Assembly (NCBI GenBank): GCA_013399695.1
Contig: VXAU01003156.1
Span: 1,872,219 to 1,936,218 of the forward strand
Direction: 5' to 3'
From: Formicarius rufipectus
Lineage: Eukaryota; Chordata; Aves; Passeriformes; Formicariidae
Length of the DNA stretch: 64,000 nucleotides
Positions 61,601-64,000 of this stretch are shown here, in pieces (position 1 is the stretch's first letter; the number at the start of each line of letters is the position of its first letter). The notes beneath the pieces are model-generated. The model had not been told where the DNA came from. It worked only from the letters and a program-made list of their open reading frames with translations, and ran no database searches. The position numbers and the translations under genes were made by a program.

Positions 61601-64000
61601 TCCTACACTGACTGCAGCCAAGTGGCAGAAGCTTCAGCAGGTTCTTGGATTTATTGGCCTCAAAACCCATGAAACTATCACATGAGTCTTTGAGTAAAAA
61701 TTCTGCATGAAAATGCTTTCTCTGCCACTGCCTTCTCAGCTGTGTTAATTTATTACTTCTGGAATCAACCGCTGCTGAATGAAGGCAAATGAATGTTTTG
61801 TTAGCATTGGGCTGTATCTGCTGCTGCCACCCTTTCTGGAGGAGCACAAATACCTTTTCAGGTGCCATTAATCATCTTTCCTTAGGAACTGCCCAATCCT
61901 AGCTCTGCAAAAGAGAAATTTGAATTTGAAATTTAAATCAGAGCAGTATTTATTTTTTACTAAAAAAAGGTGGTGTTATGAGCAAACACAGCCAATATGT
62001 GCTCATTTTTTCAAATGGGATGCTGTTTGCCTGAAGGTGTTGAAAATTGTGCATTATGTACAGACTCCAACACAAGAAACAAATGTTTGCATCTGTCCCT
62101 ACTGGGCAACTAACTCTGAAGGAAGATTTTTTTCTTTTTATTCAGTCAAGTAGAGAATCTTTTGTGGAGAACCATCTCAGGTAACTACATTTGCTCTCTG
62201 CCACCACTTCAGAAGAGGTGAACATTTGGTTCCTATTTCAACCTATTGTGCTACAGATGAGTTTTCCAGTCTCTTCCTTTCTTCAAAATATATTTTTGCT
62301 GAATTAGAATTAAAGAAAGCAGGCTAAGAGAAGGTATTTAAGTCACAATTGTAAGTCTCCAATTCAATCCTAGCTGGGCAGCAGCTGATTTAGCACATTC
62401 CCAGCGTATCAGTGGTCACATCATTCAAGAGCCCTGTGCTTACTTTCTTGTTCTGGAAAAGTCTGTGCTGCAGTCGAGGGTCTGGTTTTATTCCCAATCC
62501 TTCTCCCAGCCAGTAGAACCCAATGTAGTTTCAAAGGGTGATGTACTGAGGCAGATCTTTCTAGGGAAAAGAGGCTTTGGAATTTACAACTGGTCTTGGT
62601 GAGAATGTTTTAACCAAGATATTCAATCTCAAGGATGTAACCCCTCAAAGAGGACTTAATATTTTAAGGTCCTCTGCTTTGAAAGCAGTACTATTAATAA
62701 AGCTTCCAGTGTTGGTGTCCACTGTAAAGAGGTTTGCTAGTAATTTGGGATCAGTCAGAAAACTTGAGAACAAGCCCAAAGACATCCTCAACTAAACCTG
62801 GGTGAGGTTCTCACATGAAATGGATGTATGGACTTTTAGGGACACTTCAGATCATATCTGCCTTTGCATCTGTGGTGCTGTGGGTGATGTAGGTTGGATC
62901 CTGAGATGGTGTCACTGATCCTGCTGTAGAGGATGGGCTTAGGTCACAAAAGATGACCACTTACATTCCTCTGTCCTAGGCTTATAGGAAGAAAAGTATA
63001 TTAACTTAAGGCCCAGAAATAGTAATGATGGCACTTGCCCTTGTAAGGGGAGCTATTTTAGATTATTTTTGAAAAGTTCGGTTTGTCATTTTTTCCAGGT
63101 TGTGCACAGCCTGCCTTTTGTTAGGGAACTGTGGCTCTTCCCACTTTTTAATAGGGAAGTGTCTGGCCCTGTAGGTTGCAAACTACTGACAATTAAATTG
63201 GGTTTTAAAATATCTGTCCTACATGCATATTTTCAGCTTGATTAAATATTTCAACTTAAAATAGCAATACTCTCAGTAACTGCTTGAGAGGGCTACTCCC
63301 TGTGTCAGGCTGGATTCCAGCTGGTGAAGCTGGCCCTGAAATGTCAGAGTGATGCCAAATGGGAAAGTGAAACTTCTGACTTTTGGAAAATGCACTGAGC
63401 TGGTTTTTATAAAACAAAGTGATATTCTTTGAAACACAATAAAAACTTTCTGGAAGACAGGAGCACATTGTAGGACTTCCAGTTATAAGCCTGGGAAAGT
63501 TCTTGTGATTTTTGTAGCCCTTATTTTCATGTCCTTGGCCGAGGAATATGAAATTCTTCTTGGGGAAGAATAGCTAAGTATGTAATACTGGAGAAACAGA
63601 GTGCCAGCTTGTTCCTGAAGATAGCTCAACCCCATCAAAGAAATAATTTAATAATAATGGTTGAGCAGATTAAGGGGAAAAAAACGTAGAGAGAGGAAAA
63701 CAAACCAGCAAGAAAACTCTGACTCTACTGTTTAAAGTCTGGTTACATTTTATAAGGAAGGTGACACCTCTACAGTACAAACAGAGCAAAGTCATTCTAA
63801 GTGTCTGTTATGTAGTTGAGAAATATTGTCACCTGGAAATTTAAAATGCTGTTGTCTGTGTCTTCTCTACTTTGCAGTTGTGTACTGTACCTGCTAGTGA
63901 AGCAGCAGTACCCCATCTGCAGAGTTCCATCCAGCCTTAGTGATTGAGCTGCAAGGTTTATTACTGCTCTGGAGGCTTAATCCTCAAAAGCAGGAAGCAA
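52693..64000. other. unique noncoding DNA
   Basis: No gene is supported. The longest frame, 175 codons on the minus strand at 57645-58172, has no domain and low-information composition. Low-complexity patches occur near 52880-52905 (A runs) and 56205-56270 (G-run, A-run, CAA repeats). The interval 54530-55020 holds AT-rich blocks with enhancer-like motifs. Composition on the plus strand leans to G and T. No transposable element was recognised after copy 4. Confidence 0.5.
54530..55020. promoter_or_regulatory. candidate conserved noncoding element pair
   Basis: Two AT-rich unique blocks (about 54530-54610 and 54865-55020) carry CCTATAATTACAATC, CAATTACTCTGATTAG, GGGCTTAATTAACCC and GGGTTAATTAGCATC. 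TTAATTAA and TTAATTAG are typical homeodomain dimer sites. The evidence is motif density only. Confidence 0.25.

Noticed and set aside
1..64000. tRNA, rRNA, CRISPR array, phage or bacterial-type gene cluster
   Set aside because: No cloverleaf-like A/B-box pairs, rRNA signature, regularly spaced direct repeats or dense coding were seen. The window is vertebrate noncoding DNA.

Overview
The window looks like nuclear DNA from a bird, most likely a passerine. Two repeat classes support this. There are CR1 LINE pieces (three, all on the minus strand) with the bird CR1 3' tail, and four copies of one ERVL-like solo LTR family with TGT...ACA ends and 5-bp target-site duplications. The base composition is AT-rich, repeat density is low, CpG is depleted outside one island, and there are long stretches of unique sequence. 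Nothing bacterial is visible: no operons, no ribosome-binding-site-spaced genes, no CRISPR array and no dense coding. The species is not identifiable from the sequence alone.

I could not support any intact protein-coding gene. The open frames are short, overlap on both strands, lack recognisable domains, or run through assembly gaps. The only recognisable protein homology is a broken CR1 reverse transcriptase at 38.56-39.49 kb. The window is best read as intergenic or intronic DNA.

Layout: 1-4.8 kb unique noncoding DNA with poly(A) runs; 4.85-5.38 kb solo LTR copy 1 (internally shortened, with an N at the junction); 5.4-8.0 kb unique; 8.02-8.76 kb assembly gap with a purine flank; 8.8-17.9 kb unique with small repeats; 17.86-18.59 kb LTR copy 2; 18.6-29.8 kb unique; 29.82-30.47 kb LTR copy 3; 30.5-34.3 kb unique; 34.34-34.67 kb purine-rich minisatellite containing a 75-base gap, running into a small CpG island with a G-quadruplex motif (34.68-34.93 kb), the one promoter-like spot; 38.48-39.55 kb and 40.56-41.05 kb CR1 elements; 41-48.9 kb unique DNA with AT-rich blocks that look like conserved noncoding elements; 48.94-49.32 kb an 86-bp-arm inverted repeat; 51.02-51.16 kb CR1 scrap; 51.94-52.69 kb LTR copy 4 in reverse; 52.7-64 kb unique.

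The items most worth checking are the long inverted repeat near 49 kb, which lies close to an apparent strand-composition switch; the LTR family, which has carried the same AP-1/CCAAT and GATA motifs to four sites; the CpG island; and the candidate developmental enhancer at 46.6-46.9 kb. I did not find a clear new multi-gene system.
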